NCBI GenBank assembly: GCA_026400645.1
Contig: JAPLOP010000028.1
Coordinates: forward strand, 1-51,751
Length of the DNA: 51,751 bases
Direction: 5' to 3'
Source: Alphaproteobacteria bacterium
GTDB lineage: Bacteria > Pseudomonadota > Alphaproteobacteria > Paracaedibacterales > CAIULA01
In this document: positions 8,626 through 17,627 of the stretch, piece after piece
Layout: each line of letters starts with the position of its first letter
Position numbering within the stretch: position 1 is the stretch's first letter
Notes under the pieces: generated by a model
The model's database searches: none
Seen by the model: only the letters and a program-made list of their open reading frames with translations
What the model was told of the DNA's origin: nothing
Made by a program: the position numbers and the translations under genes

Positions 8626-9859
8626 GTGTGTTCCGGGTTCTTTTCTTCTTTTCTTTTTTCCCTATTCTGGTGAGGAAATAGAGGGTTGGGACAGCGCTCA
8701 GGCTAGCAATAAAGAATAGGGTTGTCCATCCCAATAAATCGGCTGCCACCCCAGAAACAACAGAAACCAAAACACGACTAAGTGATCCGATGGAATAAAG
8801 CAATGTAAAATGGCTGGCTGTAAAGGGGCGAACGCAAAATCGCGAAAGATAGGAAATAAAAGCCGCTGAACACAATCCAGAACAAAAACTTTCAACGCCA
8901 ATCGTTACAACAAGAACGCGCATATTGCAGCCGGCCCAGGATTGAACAACAAACATGAAGCATGATAATCCCTGCAAAATGGCGCACAAGACAAGGGACC
9001 GCGTTATTCCCATTTTGTGGATCAAAATCCCACCGACCAGGCTGCCGCTGACCATCATGCCGATACCAAAAAATTTGGTGACGTTTGCGTAATCAACCTT
9101 TGTAAAGCCAAGGTCAAATAAAAATGGAGATGACATTGCGCTTAAAACGGTATCCCCTACCTTGAAAAATAAAATAAAAGCCAGTAGCTGAATAAAAAAT
9201 GGTCCGGATGCAAGTGTTTTCCACGAAGCGGAAAAATCAACAGAATGGTCGGGGATGGATACAGAGGGGGCGGTTTCTTTCATTGATAAAAGGGCGACAA
9301 TGCCAACTGCGCAAAACACCGCCGTCAGGCAATAAGCCGCGGGCCATCCATAGCATGCTGCCAGGTAAAGTGTTCCGGCACCAGAGGTGAGCATTCCAAA
9401 TCGAAATCCAATGGATTCGGCGGCGGCTCCTGCTCCGGCCATTTTTTTATCGAGCAAATCAATGCGGTATGCATCAACAATGATGTCTAATGTCGCCGCA
9501 AAGAACGAAATTCCAAAGGCGCAAAACCCAGAAAACAAAAGATTTGTCGCGGGATTGCTTAGGCCCAGCGCCACAATCATGCAGCAGCATCCGATTTGGG
9601 ATACAAGGCCCCAGCTTTTCCTTTGCCCCAGGAGGGTAGTTAAAATGGGAAGGGATGCTTTTTCTATAACTGGGGCCCAAAGGAATTTCAAACTATAGGG
9701 CAGACTTGTGACCATGAAAAGTCCGATGATACTTTTGCTGACGCCGATTTCCGACAGCCAAAAGCTGAGCGTCGAAAGCGTCAAAAGAAAAGGCACGCCG
9801 CTACAAAAGCCCAGGCTAAAAAGGGTGATTAGATTTTTTTGAAGATAGATCGTAAACAT
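8618..9859 (-). CDS. AmpG-like major facilitator permease
   Basis: AmpG-type MFS permeases bring anhydro-muropeptides into the cytoplasm for cell-wall recycling. The 413-residue protein has 12 predicted helices and the AmpG-style opening (LFSLGFCSGVPFLLTLSTL) plus the helix-5 block ATLDIIVDAYRIDLL. It lies nine bases downstream of rsmI and overlaps the next small gene by eight bases, all on the minus strand. Given murJ, dacA-like and ddl genes nearby, peptidoglycan recycling is plausible. Intracellular bacteria also use related MFS carriers for other solutes, so the substrate is inferred. Confidence 0.8.
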   Translation of the reverse strand: MFTIYLQKNLITLFSLGFCSGVPFLLTLSTLSFWLSEIGVSKSIIGLFMVTSLPYSLKFLWAPVIEKASLPILTTLLGQRKSWGLVSQIGCCCMIVALGLSNPATNLLFSGFCAFGISFFAATLDIIVDAYRIDLLDKKMAGAGAAAESIGFRFGMLTSGAGTLYLAACYGWPAAYCLTAVFCAVGIVALLSMKETAPSVSIPDHSVDFSASWKTLASGPFFIQLLAFILFFKVGDTVLSAMSSPFLFDLGFTKVDYANVTKFFGIGMMVSGSLVGGILIHKMGITRSLVLCAILQGLSCFMFVVQSWAGCNMRVLVVTIGVESFCSGLCSAAFISYLSRFCVRPFTASHFTLLYSIGSLSRVLVSVVSGVAADLLGWTTLFFIASLSAVPTLYFLTRIGKKEKKKRTRNTHD

Positions 9860-9868
9860 TGTTTAATA

Positions 9869-10720
9869 CTAGGACTTCGCCCGCAATAAATCCAGCTGCA
9901 ATAAAGCGAGCTGATAGGTATGTTTTTTTGAAATCCCTAGTGTCTCTGCAACAATGCGACTGGCATCCTTTACGGATTCTGTTTTTAGATGATGGGTTAA
10001 AAGCGCGTTGATATCGTCGTCAGACAATTCCGTCTGTGATGGCGGGCTGAGGGTTATCACAATTTCCCCCCGCGCAGGGTGGTCGGTGAAGTGGGAAATC
10101 GCTTCTTCAAAAGTACCGGCGACCGCTTCCTCGAAAATTTTTGTGATTTCCCGAACAACGGTCACGTGGCGGTTGTTGAAAATTTGCGCCATCTTTTGCA
10201 ATGTTTTTACCAAACGTTTTGATGATTCGTAATAAATCAATGTGCCGTCAATTCGTTGGTGTGCTGGGAATTTGGCTGATTCCACAAACCCAGCGAAAAA
10301 AAACCGATCACTGGGCATGCCGGACAAAACAAGACCGCTGATAACGGCGCAGGCCCCCGGGATTACGGTGTAATAAACGTCGTTTTCCTGACACATTTTG
10401 ACCAATTTATATCCAGGGTCAGAAATAAGTGGGGTCCCTGCATCGCTTATCAGTACAATCGATTTCCCATCTTTGATATCCTGCAAAAGACGGGGGCGAA
10501 TATGGTCCGCGTTATGGTCGTGATACACGACCAATGGTTTATTGATGCTGTAATGGCTAAGCAGTGTTCGGCTGATGCGGCTGTCTTCGCAAGCGATTAA
10601 GTCACAACTTTTGAGGATGCGAAGGGCGCGCACTGTAATATCCTCCAGGTTTCCAATCGGCGTTGCGACAATATAAAGCCCTGGTTTTAATCCTAAAGTC
10701 TGTGTCAAGGGAAGGGTCAC
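9869..10720 (-). CDS. rsmI: 16S rRNA (cytidine-1402-2'-O)-methyltransferase RsmI
   Basis: RsmI methylates the ribose of C1402 in the ribosomal P site using SAM. The 283-residue product shows the tetrapyrrole-methylase-like N-terminal block GLYIVATPIGNLEDITVRAL (about 14-33), the ACEDSR motif, the SDAGTPLISDPG loop and VVREITKIFEE. A C-terminal helical region follows with the usual ISKK-TYQLAL ending. The start appears to be GTG; no in-frame ATG precedes the conserved block. It heads the minus-strand unit that continues into the AmpG-like permease, nine bases away. Confidence 0.95.
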   Translation of the reverse strand: MTLPLTQTLGLKPGLYIVATPIGNLEDITVRALRILKSCDLIACEDSRISRTLLSHYSINKPLVVYHDHNADHIRPRLLQDIKDGKSIVLISDAGTPLISDPGYKLVKMCQENDVYYTVIPGACAVISGLVLSGMPSDRFFFAGFVESAKFPAHQRIDGTLIYYESSKRLVKTLQKMAQIFNNRHVTVVREITKIFEEAVAGTFEEAISHFTDHPARGEIVITLSPPSQTELSDDDINALLTHHLKTESVKDASRIVAETLGISKKHTYQLALLQLDLLRAKS

Positions 10721-10814
10721 GCGGGTGTCTCAGGTTTTGATGTGAATAAAGAAAATTAGTATAACCTGAGTTCGACGTAATAATCCCCAAAAACCTCATC
10801 TTTCATTTGGTAAT

Positions 10815-10892
10815 CCTGGGTTGCTTCGTCGCTACGCTCCTCGCAATGACGTCGTTGCGAGGAGGGCGAAGCGCCCGAAGAAGCAACCCAGG
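10815..10892. repeat. Family B palindromic repeat, copy 1
   Basis: The outer arms CCTGGGTTGCTTC (10815-10827) and its reverse complement (10880-10892) enclose a second palindrome at 10839-10862. That palindrome has a CGCAAtGACGTCgTTGCG core and one mismatched pair. Related elements with a GACGTC centre lie at 31176-31261 and 39767-39848. The copy sits between the 3' end of the STAND gene and rsmI, in a 222-base gap that holds nothing else I can identify. Confidence 0.85.
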
Positions 10893-10942
10893 CCTTAAAA
10901 CACCAGTCTTGATAAGGGCTTTCGGTCCTTTTTACATCGAGC

Positions 10943-13570
10943 TCAGGTTACCCCACCCAATTTCGCCATCTTGTCTGCGATCCTTGCAACATGGGGTGAA
11001 TCGGGTGGAAGGTGACCTTGTGCAATTTCAAAGGACTGTTTTATATAGTCAGTTGCTTTGATCTTGTGGTCTGCTGCCTGTTGGGCATCGCCTTTGGTAG
11101 TAGCATCTTCTGATTTTTTCAGATAGAGATCAGATAGGTTTTCAAAGATAATGTGTTTCCTGGGGTGTTTTTGGTGTTTTAAACTGTCCAATGAATCTTG
11201 AAAATACTTTTCAGCATTATCATAGTCGTTTTGTGATAAACAGATCTCTCCTTTTATTATTAAAGCCAGGGCAAGATTTATACGACTCATGTCGCTGTGG
11301 GTATTTATGATTTTAAGGCTTCTTTCGCAACAATCGTGTGCCTGTTCATAATTTCCAATCGCTGCGTAGAGTTCACTAAGGCGTAAGAAGGCCCACACTG
11401 TGTTGAGGGATGTTTCAGAGTGCAGCAGACATATTCTCAGACTATCTTTAAGGATCGGTTCGGCCTTTTCGTGCTGGCCCATGCAGCGATAACAATGTCC
11501 TAAAATTAGCAATGCCTCACCAACATCAGGATGATTTTTGGAAAACATCTTTTTATAAACAAGTGTGCTTTGTACTAATAGAGCTTCGGCATTTTTGTAG
11601 TATCCAACGTTGACACAAAGAAGTCCGAGCATCCGTTGAATGCGCGCGGCACCAATACTGTCTTTTGACATTTTCTGCTGAGAAAGTTCTAAGCCTTCTT
11701 CAAGGGCTTGTTTTGCTTTGACAAATTGGCCTAGGTTTCTATATGCATTTCCAAGAAAAACCATGGCCTGGACGCGCTCTGCGAAATTTTCTGGGTAGTA
11801 TGTTTTGTAGATAAAAATACTTTTCTCTAGTGGCTCTATGGCTTGTTCAAATTTGTTGATATTTTTGTACATATTCCCGAGAAGGGCCAGAGTTCTTGCG
11901 ATATAAACATGATTTTCCTGAAAATGTTTTTTGTAGATATTGAGGCTTTTTTCAAGCTGAGGAATGATTTCCTTGAATTGTCCAAGCTCTTGATCTACTT
12001 TTGCCAAATCACTTAAGCCTCGTGCTATGCGCTCGAAATTCTGATCATAATCACGATTCAGTAAAACCTGGCTCTCTTCTAGATTTTGCTTTGCCTTTTT
12101 ATAATCCGCCATGTAAAAATAAATAGCTCCCAGTTGCCCCTTAAACGCCCCTTGTGTGGTATCCGATATTAACGGGGCATGACCCAAAATGGCTTCCCAG
12201 TGGCTAATGACAGTCTTCATTTTTTCACAGTCTTCGGTATCCAAAACCTTTTTCATGTAACCTTCCAGCGAAGATGAAATTGAGTGAATCATCGCCACTT
12301 TCCGGTCTGGCGACAGTGATTGCAATAAATGACTCAGGCAAATCGCCTGCATGCTTCGGTGAAGGGATATGAACTGGGTATCTGAATCTTGTGATGCTTG
12401 GCTCGTCATCAGTGAATAGGTTCGCATCATCTGGATAAACTTATCGACCGTATCCTTGTCTTTGTAATGATACAGAACATCCTTTGGGATTTGCTGGGAA
12501 TCCATCACGCACAGCAAAAACAACAAGTCCTCAAACTCTGGTTTACCCTGAATCAGGCGGTCAATGACTGACACGATGACGCCATATCGTGTTTTCATAT
12601 AATCACTGGTTTCTTTCATCAGATGCTCTTGGGATTTCTCGAACTCTTGGCTGTTCTTTTTGGCTTCTTTCAAATAATCTTCGTACGATATTTGTGTATT
12701 TTTGATGTAATGCGCTGCCGTGGATACATCCAGCGGAAACAAGGGGATATGATCCAGGAATTTTTCTGCCTCAGCAAATTGTTCGGGTTTTACATCGTAA
12801 GAACTGCGCCCATAAAGAATGCGGGTAAAAAGGGTGAGGGCATCCGCCCTTGATAAGGAATCAAGATGAATCACATTTTCGGGATTGATAAAATCAGCGT
12901 TTTTAAACGCCACATCGCGTGTTGTGATGATAACCTTGCCGGCCCCCCATGTGGTTTCATCCCGGGGAAAAAAATCCTTGATCTCTGAAAACGCATTCAC
13001 GTTGTCATAAAGCAAAAGCCAGCCCTTTTGATCCTTGAGGTGTTTTTTGACCAGGGACAATAATTGTTTTTCTTTTTCATCCTGGTTTTTCAGGGTCTGG
13101 ATGGATTCAAGCTCCTCTTTTTGAAGCCGTGTTTTTGCAAAAGTACCGGCCAAATCCATAAAGGATCGAATCAATTGGCTGTGTGTTTCTGCATTGATTT
13201 CCCACACAACAGATGCTTTGTGGGATCGACCAAACTGACGGGCTAGTGTTGTTTTTCCAACCCCACCCATTCCAACAATACCAACAAGCGCAACGGTTTT
13301 GATTGCATCATTTCCGCTTAGTTTTTGTTCAATTTGCAGGGATAATTGGGGGCGTTCTAGCAGAAAATTCCGTGTGGGATTGACCAGGTTGGATTTGATG
13401 GGATTGGGCGCAAGGAGATCGGGGTTTGTGCGGAGTAGCAGGATTACACACAAGGCGACCAGGCCAAGGGAAACAATTGTTATGAGAACCTTTCGTGCCA
13501 AAGATGGAAATTTCTTGCCAGCAAAAGGTGCATCATGAGTTGCATTGGAAGATTCTGTAAAGTTACTCAA
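10943..13570 (-). CDS. Membrane-anchored NB-ARC/TPR STAND ATPase
   Basis: This NLR-like signal-transduction ATPase has 875 residues. Visible parts in order: a single transmembrane helix (28-46); P-loop GMGGVGKTTL (100-109); Walker B-like GWLLLYDN (183-190); sensor motif KVIITTRD (212-219); the GLPL-like FPLDVSTAAHYI (278-289); and LHRSMQA (403-409), which matches the MHD-type histidine seen in NB-ARC/TPR proteins. About nine TPRs of the 42-residue, kinesin-light-chain type follow, from about 475 to 850. No N-terminal enzymatic effector domain is present, only the membrane helix. The start is TTG with a weak GGTG upstream, and no alternative start occurs before residue 100. It follows pepP on the same strand after 92 bases. 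The role is unknown; antiphage sensing or a host-directed function are both possible. Confidence 0.85.
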   Translation of the reverse strand: MSNFTESSNATHDAPFAGKKFPSLARKVLITIVSLGLVALCVILLLRTNPDLLAPNPIKSNLVNPTRNFLLERPQLSLQIEQKLSGNDAIKTVALVGIVGMGGVGKTTLARQFGRSHKASVVWEINAETHSQLIRSFMDLAGTFAKTRLQKEELESIQTLKNQDEKEKQLLSLVKKHLKDQKGWLLLYDNVNAFSEIKDFFPRDETTWGAGKVIITTRDVAFKNADFINPENVIHLDSLSRADALTLFTRILYGRSSYDVKPEQFAEAEKFLDHIPLFPLDVSTAAHYIKNTQISYEDYLKEAKKNSQEFEKSQEHLMKETSDYMKTRYGVIVSVIDRLIQGKPEFEDLLFLLCVMDSQQIPKDVLYHYKDKDTVDKFIQMMRTYSLMTSQASQDSDTQFISLHRSMQAICLSHLLQSLSPDRKVAMIHSISSSLEGYMKKVLDTEDCEKMKTVISHWEAILGHAPLISDTTQGAFKGQLGAIYFYMADYKKAKQNLEESQVLLNRDYDQNFERIARGLSDLAKVDQELGQFKEIIPQLEKSLNIYKKHFQENHVYIARTLALLGNMYKNINKFEQAIEPLEKSIFIYKTYYPENFAERVQAMVFLGNAYRNLGQFVKAKQALEEGLELSQQKMSKDSIGAARIQRMLGLLCVNVGYYKNAEALLVQSTLVYKKMFSKNHPDVGEALLILGHCYRCMGQHEKAEPILKDSLRICLLHSETSLNTVWAFLRLSELYAAIGNYEQAHDCCERSLKIINTHSDMSRINLALALIIKGEICLSQNDYDNAEKYFQDSLDSLKHQKHPRKHIIFENLSDLYLKKSEDATTKGDAQQAADHKIKATDYIKQSFEIAQGHLPPDSPHVARIADKMAKLGGVT

Positions 13571-13662
13571 TTCACATCACCGTATTATGGGTTATTTGCC
13601 CACAAAAGATCATATAAAACAAAAGTTTGCAAGTTGTTTTATGGGGTAATAATGCAATGCTG

Positions 13663-15432
13663 TTATAGCGGATGGGTTGATTGGCGTAACCATTCCAAGG
13701 GCGATCCCTGAACCAGGGGTGATAAATGCTTGTAAATATGGGCGTGGTACGTATTCACCCATGCGCAATCCGTCGTGGTTAGTTGATCTAGATCGATCAA
13801 ATTCCGATCAAGGGGGACCAGTGTTAGTGTTTCGAATTCCAATGCATCTTGTCTATGCGACGATTGAACGACCGTCATTAAATTTTCAATCCGAATTCCA
13901 TACTCGCCGGGCTTATAATATCCTGGTTCATTTGATAAAATCATTCCGGGCTGTAATGTGGCATTACTTGGCCGTTTGCTGATGCCTTGGGGCCCTTCAT
14001 GAACGTTTAGATAGCTCCCCACGCCATGCCCCGTACCATGATCATAATCCAGCCCTGCCTCCCACAAATATTGCCGCGCAAAACCATCCAACTGATACCC
14101 GCTGGTTCCCCGGGGAAATACAGCCTGGGCCAAAGCAATATGCCCACGCAAAACCCGCGTATATCGATCCTTATGTTCCGCTGTTGGGGCGCCAATAGCA
14201 ACGGTTCGCGTAATGTCGGTCGTTCCATCCGGATATTGTCCGCCAGAATCGACAAGGTATAATTGACCTGTTTTTATGGGTGCATTACTGGTGGGTGTTG
14301 GTTGATAATGAATAATGGCGGCATTGGGGCCGGCTGCTGATATCGTTCCAAAACTAAGATTTTGAAATAAAGGCTGCGCCCGTCGTTGTGCCAATAAATA
14401 AGCGGCCGCATCTAATTCTGTGATTTGTTCTTTTTCGGCATTCTTGGAAAGCCAGGATAGAAAATGAATCATCGCAATGGCGTCACGACGATGGGCTGCG
14501 TGGGCCCCTTTAAGTTCGGTGGTGTTTTTGATCGCCCTTGGTAAAACTGACGGATCGTCCGCATAAATGACATTGATTCCAAGGTGATCCAGATCCATCG
14601 AAACTTTCACTGGAACCTTTGATGGATCCAGCATTATTTGCTGATTCTCAAGAGCAGGGAAGTAATCGATAAACTTGGTCATACAATGCCATCGGATTGT
14701 GTCACCGCAATACGTTCGAACATCATGATCGACCTTGTGTAAATCCACGAAAACATCCATCGACGCATCGGCATGTAAGATCGCAAACGCGTGGGCAACC
14801 GGCACATGGGGAACGTCATCCCCACGGATATTTAAAAGCCAAGCAACTGATTCCGGTGATGCCAAAATAACAGCATCAACCTTGGCGTTATGAAGGATTT
14901 TTGATACACGATGGCGTTTTGCATGGGATTCTTCCCCGCTCCATTCGATAGGGTGGGGGTGGATTCGCGATTTTGGGCGGTCTGGTCGCCCATCCCACAG
15001 CAAATCGATGGGATTGTGGGCACAGGGTTGCAGCGTAAAACCATACTGGTGCCCTCGCTTTTCCCATTCCGTGATCTGATTAATGGTATGAAGCCAGGGG
15101 TCGTAAAGAATAATTTTCCCGGGATGACTATATGTCGCAAGCCATTCCCCGATGCAGGCTGGCGTTAAGGGCAATATATCAAAAGAATGGGCAGAAACCT
15201 GTTTTTGGGCCTGCAACGTGTATCGTCCGTCAACAAATAAGGCGGCCTTGTGTTCCAGGATAATTGCCAAGCCTGCTGACCCTGTAAAGCCCGTTATCCA
15301 GGCAAGGCGTTCATCACAAGGGGCCACGTATTCCCCCTGAAAACAATCAGCGTGGGGCACAATCATGCCATGGACATGGCGTTCCCGCAGGTGACGATGG
15401 AAAGTTTCAAGATGTTCTGTGAAATTATGCAT
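13663..15432 (-). CDS. pepP: Xaa-Pro aminopeptidase P (M24B)
   Basis: This enzyme removes N-terminal residues that precede proline and uses two metal ions. The 589-residue protein has the long three-domain layout of the eukaryote-like APP1 form: two creatinase-like N-terminal domains (about 1-310), then the pita-bread domain. Metal ligands are visible in LVDSGGQYPDGTTDITRT (two Asp), GTGHGVG (His), SNEPGYY (Glu) and IRIENL (Glu). The tail LEWLRQSTHPL is typical of the family's short C-terminal domain. It is probably cytosolic, acting in peptide turnover. Confidence 0.93.
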   Translation of the reverse strand: MHNFTEHLETFHRHLRERHVHGMIVPHADCFQGEYVAPCDERLAWITGFTGSAGLAIILEHKAALFVDGRYTLQAQKQVSAHSFDILPLTPACIGEWLATYSHPGKIILYDPWLHTINQITEWEKRGHQYGFTLQPCAHNPIDLLWDGRPDRPKSRIHPHPIEWSGEESHAKRHRVSKILHNAKVDAVILASPESVAWLLNIRGDDVPHVPVAHAFAILHADASMDVFVDLHKVDHDVRTYCGDTIRWHCMTKFIDYFPALENQQIMLDPSKVPVKVSMDLDHLGINVIYADDPSVLPRAIKNTTELKGAHAAHRRDAIAMIHFLSWLSKNAEKEQITELDAAAYLLAQRRAQPLFQNLSFGTISAAGPNAAIIHYQPTPTSNAPIKTGQLYLVDSGGQYPDGTTDITRTVAIGAPTAEHKDRYTRVLRGHIALAQAVFPRGTSGYQLDGFARQYLWEAGLDYDHGTGHGVGSYLNVHEGPQGISKRPSNATLQPGMILSNEPGYYKPGEYGIRIENLMTVVQSSHRQDALEFETLTLVPLDRNLIDLDQLTTTDCAWVNTYHAHIYKHLSPLVQGSPLEWLRQSTHPL

Positions 15433-15523
15433 TTCTCATCATACAATAAAATGTGGAAAGAAATAAAGGTCCTTGTTATAGTGATGCATGTTTCTATTCA
15501 ATGATAAAATCAAAACATAAGTA

Positions 15524-15553
15524 TTGACAAATTATTAAATGAAAAAATATTAC
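15524..15553 (+). promoter_or_regulatory. Predicted sigma-70 promoter of the LRR gene
   Basis: A perfect -35 hexamer TTGACA (15524-15529) is followed after 18 bases by TATTAC (15548-15553) in a very AT-rich stretch. The start codon lies 30 bases further on. No clear Shine-Dalgarno sequence is seen. Confidence 0.5.
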
Positions 15554-15582
15554 TTTAAAGATATTTAGTTGGTTATCTGTAT

Positions 15583-16365
15583 ATGAATTTTTTAAGACAA
15601 ATTATAGGTGTTTTTCTTGTTACGGGTGTGATCGGATATGCGGCGGATGATTCATGCCAATCTTCAGATTTATTGCATGAAAGAGAAATCAATCCAAAGT
15701 TGAATCATATGAGTTTTGATTTTTCGGAATTTGGGGAAAAGGAGGCGATGACTCTTGTTCGGACTATTCGGTGCAATCGAAACCTTACGTCCTTGGATTT
15801 TGAAGGGAATGGCATGGGGTATAGTGGGGCGATTTATCTTGCCCGGATTATGAAAGAGAATCACACCATACAAGAGTTGCTTTTGTCCAGAACCAATATT
15901 GGTGATGCTGGGGCGGTGGTATTTGCTTGGGTCTTGGATCTAAGTCATAGTTTGATAACCCTGGATCTCTCCGGTTGTGGCATTACATCCATGGGTGGTA
16001 TAGCCCTTGCTGGTGCCCTTCGACAGAACCGTGTCCTGACTAATTTGCTGTTGCATGACAATGATGTGGGGGATTCGGGGGTGATACATATTGCGGATGC
16101 TTTGGAGGGGAATAATACCCTAAAGCAGCTGGACCTAGCTGATAACAATATTGGGGATATAGGGGCGGAACATCTTGCCCTTTGTTTGAGGGTGAACAAA
16201 GGCCTGACGCATCTGTATCTTGCATTTAACCAGATTGGTGTGATAGGGGCGAAATTACTTTATGACGTTGTGCGGAATGATAATAACACCATAACGACCC
16301 TTCAACTCGAATCCAATGATATCGGGGAGGAAATGGAGTCCCTCTTCTTTAATATGGGACTCTAG
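15583..16365 (+). CDS. Secreted leucine-rich-repeat protein (ribonuclease-inhibitor type)
   Basis: A 260-residue protein with a signal peptide (about 1-20, ending IGYAA). Five consecutive repeats are each exactly 28 residues (starting at 68, 96, 124, 152 and 180), followed by a 29-residue unit at 208 and a partial one at 237. The pattern is L--L-L--N-IG--GA--LA--L--N, the ribonuclease-inhibitor/NLRC subclass that is common in eukaryotes and in effectors of intracellular bacteria. There is no enzymatic domain, so a protein-binding role is likely; export to the periplasm or the host is an inference. It has its own promoter and its stop overlaps the convergent dnaJ stop by four bases. Confidence 0.85.
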   Translation: MNFLRQIIGVFLVTGVIGYAADDSCQSSDLLHEREINPKLNHMSFDFSEFGEKEAMTLVRTIRCNRNLTSLDFEGNGMGYSGAIYLARIMKENHTIQELLLSRTNIGDAGAVVFAWVLDLSHSLITLDLSGCGITSMGGIALAGALRQNRVLTNLLLHDNDVGDSGVIHIADALEGNNTLKQLDLADNNIGDIGAEHLALCLRVNKGLTHLYLAFNQIGVIGAKLLYDVVRNDNNTITTLQLESNDIGEEMESLFFNMGL

Positions 16366-17531
16366 CCATTCCCTAATTCTTCCCAAAAATCTTTAACCTT
16401 GGCAAAGAAACCACTGGATTGTGGATTGTTGGGTTCCTTTTGCATGGTTTCATCGAATTGTTTTAGGATTTCTTTTTGTTTCTTGGTCAGATTCACCGGG
16501 GTTTCAACGGTAACCTCAACAATTAAATCACCGCGTGCGTGGTTTCGGATGACTGACATGCCCTTGCTCCGGACACGGAATTGATGCCCGCTTTGCGTTC
16601 CGGATGGTACCTTGATCCCAACATGACTGCCATCAATGGACGGAACATCGATTTCCCCGCCCAGGCATGCTGTTATAATTGTAATGGGAACCTTGCAGTA
16701 AATATCGTGACCTTGACGCTTAAAGAAACGATGTGTGCTTATGCTTAGGAAAACGTATAAATCGCCCGGATGTCCGCCCCTAAGGCCCGCATCGCCTTCT
16801 CTTGAGACGCGAATTCGAGTTCCATCCTCAACCCCTGGGGGTATTTTGACCTCTAGGTTTTTCTCTCGCCTCGTTTTTCCTGTACCATTGCAGGATCGGC
16901 ATGGATTGGAAACCATACGGCCGCTTCCGCCACAGGAATGGCATGCCCGTTCAATGGTAAAGAACCCTTGCTGCAGGCGCGTTTTCCCCCTGCCAGAACA
17001 CGTTGGGCACATAACAGGATGCGCTCCACCGTCGCTGCCTGTCCCTTTACAGGGATCGCAAGCAACGCCCGTGGCATATTTAACGCGCGCTGTTGTGCCC
17101 CTAAACGCTTCTTCTAGTGAGATTTCTAGATTATAGCGAATGTCCGATCCTGGTTGCTGAAAGGCATCCGCCTGGGCGCTGCCACCCAAATCACCAAACA
17201 TTTCGTCGATGATATCGGAAAAACTGGCCCCAAACCCACCATGCTGACCGCCAGCAAATCCAAATCCACCGCCGGGGTGTTGCTGTTGTTGGTTTCCAAA
17301 TCCACCCTGCTCGAACGCGGCAGAGCCATATCGATCATAGGCTGCCCGTTTTTGATCATCCATCAGAATTTCATAGGCTTCGGTTGCTTCCCGAAACTTT
17401 TGTTCAGACTTTTTGTCGCCCTTGGTTCGATCGGGATGATGCTGCATTGCCAGCTTGCGATAAGCTTTTTTGATATCGTCTGAGCTGGCGGTTTTGCTAA
17501 CGCCGAGTGTTTTATAAAGATCTTTAGACAT
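16362..17531 (-). CDS. dnaJ: Chaperone DnaJ
   Basis: DnaJ is the Hsp40 co-chaperone that delivers clients to DnaK and stimulates its ATPase. The 389-residue protein has a J domain with HPD (near 31-33), a Gly/Phe-rich region with a polyglutamine run (about 75-110) and four zinc-binding CxxCxGxG repeats (CDPCKGTG, CPTCSGRG, CHSCGGSG, CRSCNGTG). A normal C-terminal substrate-binding part follows. It lies 96 bases downstream of dnaK on the same strand, the classic heat-shock operon order. Confidence 0.97.
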   Translation of the reverse strand: MSKDLYKTLGVSKTASSDDIKKAYRKLAMQHHPDRTKGDKKSEQKFREATEAYEILMDDQKRAAYDRYGSAAFEQGGFGNQQQQHPGGGFGFAGGQHGGFGASFSDIIDEMFGDLGGSAQADAFQQPGSDIRYNLEISLEEAFRGTTARVKYATGVACDPCKGTGSDGGAHPVMCPTCSGRGKTRLQQGFFTIERACHSCGGSGRMVSNPCRSCNGTGKTRREKNLEVKIPPGVEDGTRIRVSREGDAGLRGGHPGDLYVFLSISTHRFFKRQGHDIYCKVPITIITACLGGEIDVPSIDGSHVGIKVPSGTQSGHQFRVRSKGMSVIRNHARGDLIVEVTVETPVNLTKKQKEILKQFDETMQKEPNNPQSSGFFAKVKDFWEELGNG

Positions 17532-17590
17532 TTTCTATTCTTGGTTATGGGGCAGTATCCGTCTTGTTGGTTTTGCCTGGTTATTGTTTA

Positions 17591-17620
17591 TTGTCATCCC
17601 CGTCTTCACGGGAATGACAA
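17591..17620. other. Intergenic hairpin between dnaK and dnaJ
   Basis: The inverted repeat TTGTCATcCCCGT / ACGGGaATGACAA has a four-base loop and one mismatch. It lies seven bases after the dnaK stop on the minus strand. With no U-tract it is not a strong terminator, and it could stabilise or partly attenuate the dnaK-dnaJ transcript. The GTCATCCC text resembles the arm of family A repeats. Confidence 0.6.
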
Positions 17621-17627
17621 CTTGGAT

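Noticed and set aside
8441-8719. Plus-strand frame across family A copy 2
   Set aside because: Open because the palindrome is open on both strands; the rest is antisense to two real genes.
10807-11061. Plus-strand frame spanning family B copy 1
   Set aside because: It consists of repeat DNA and the antisense end of the STAND gene, with no start signal.
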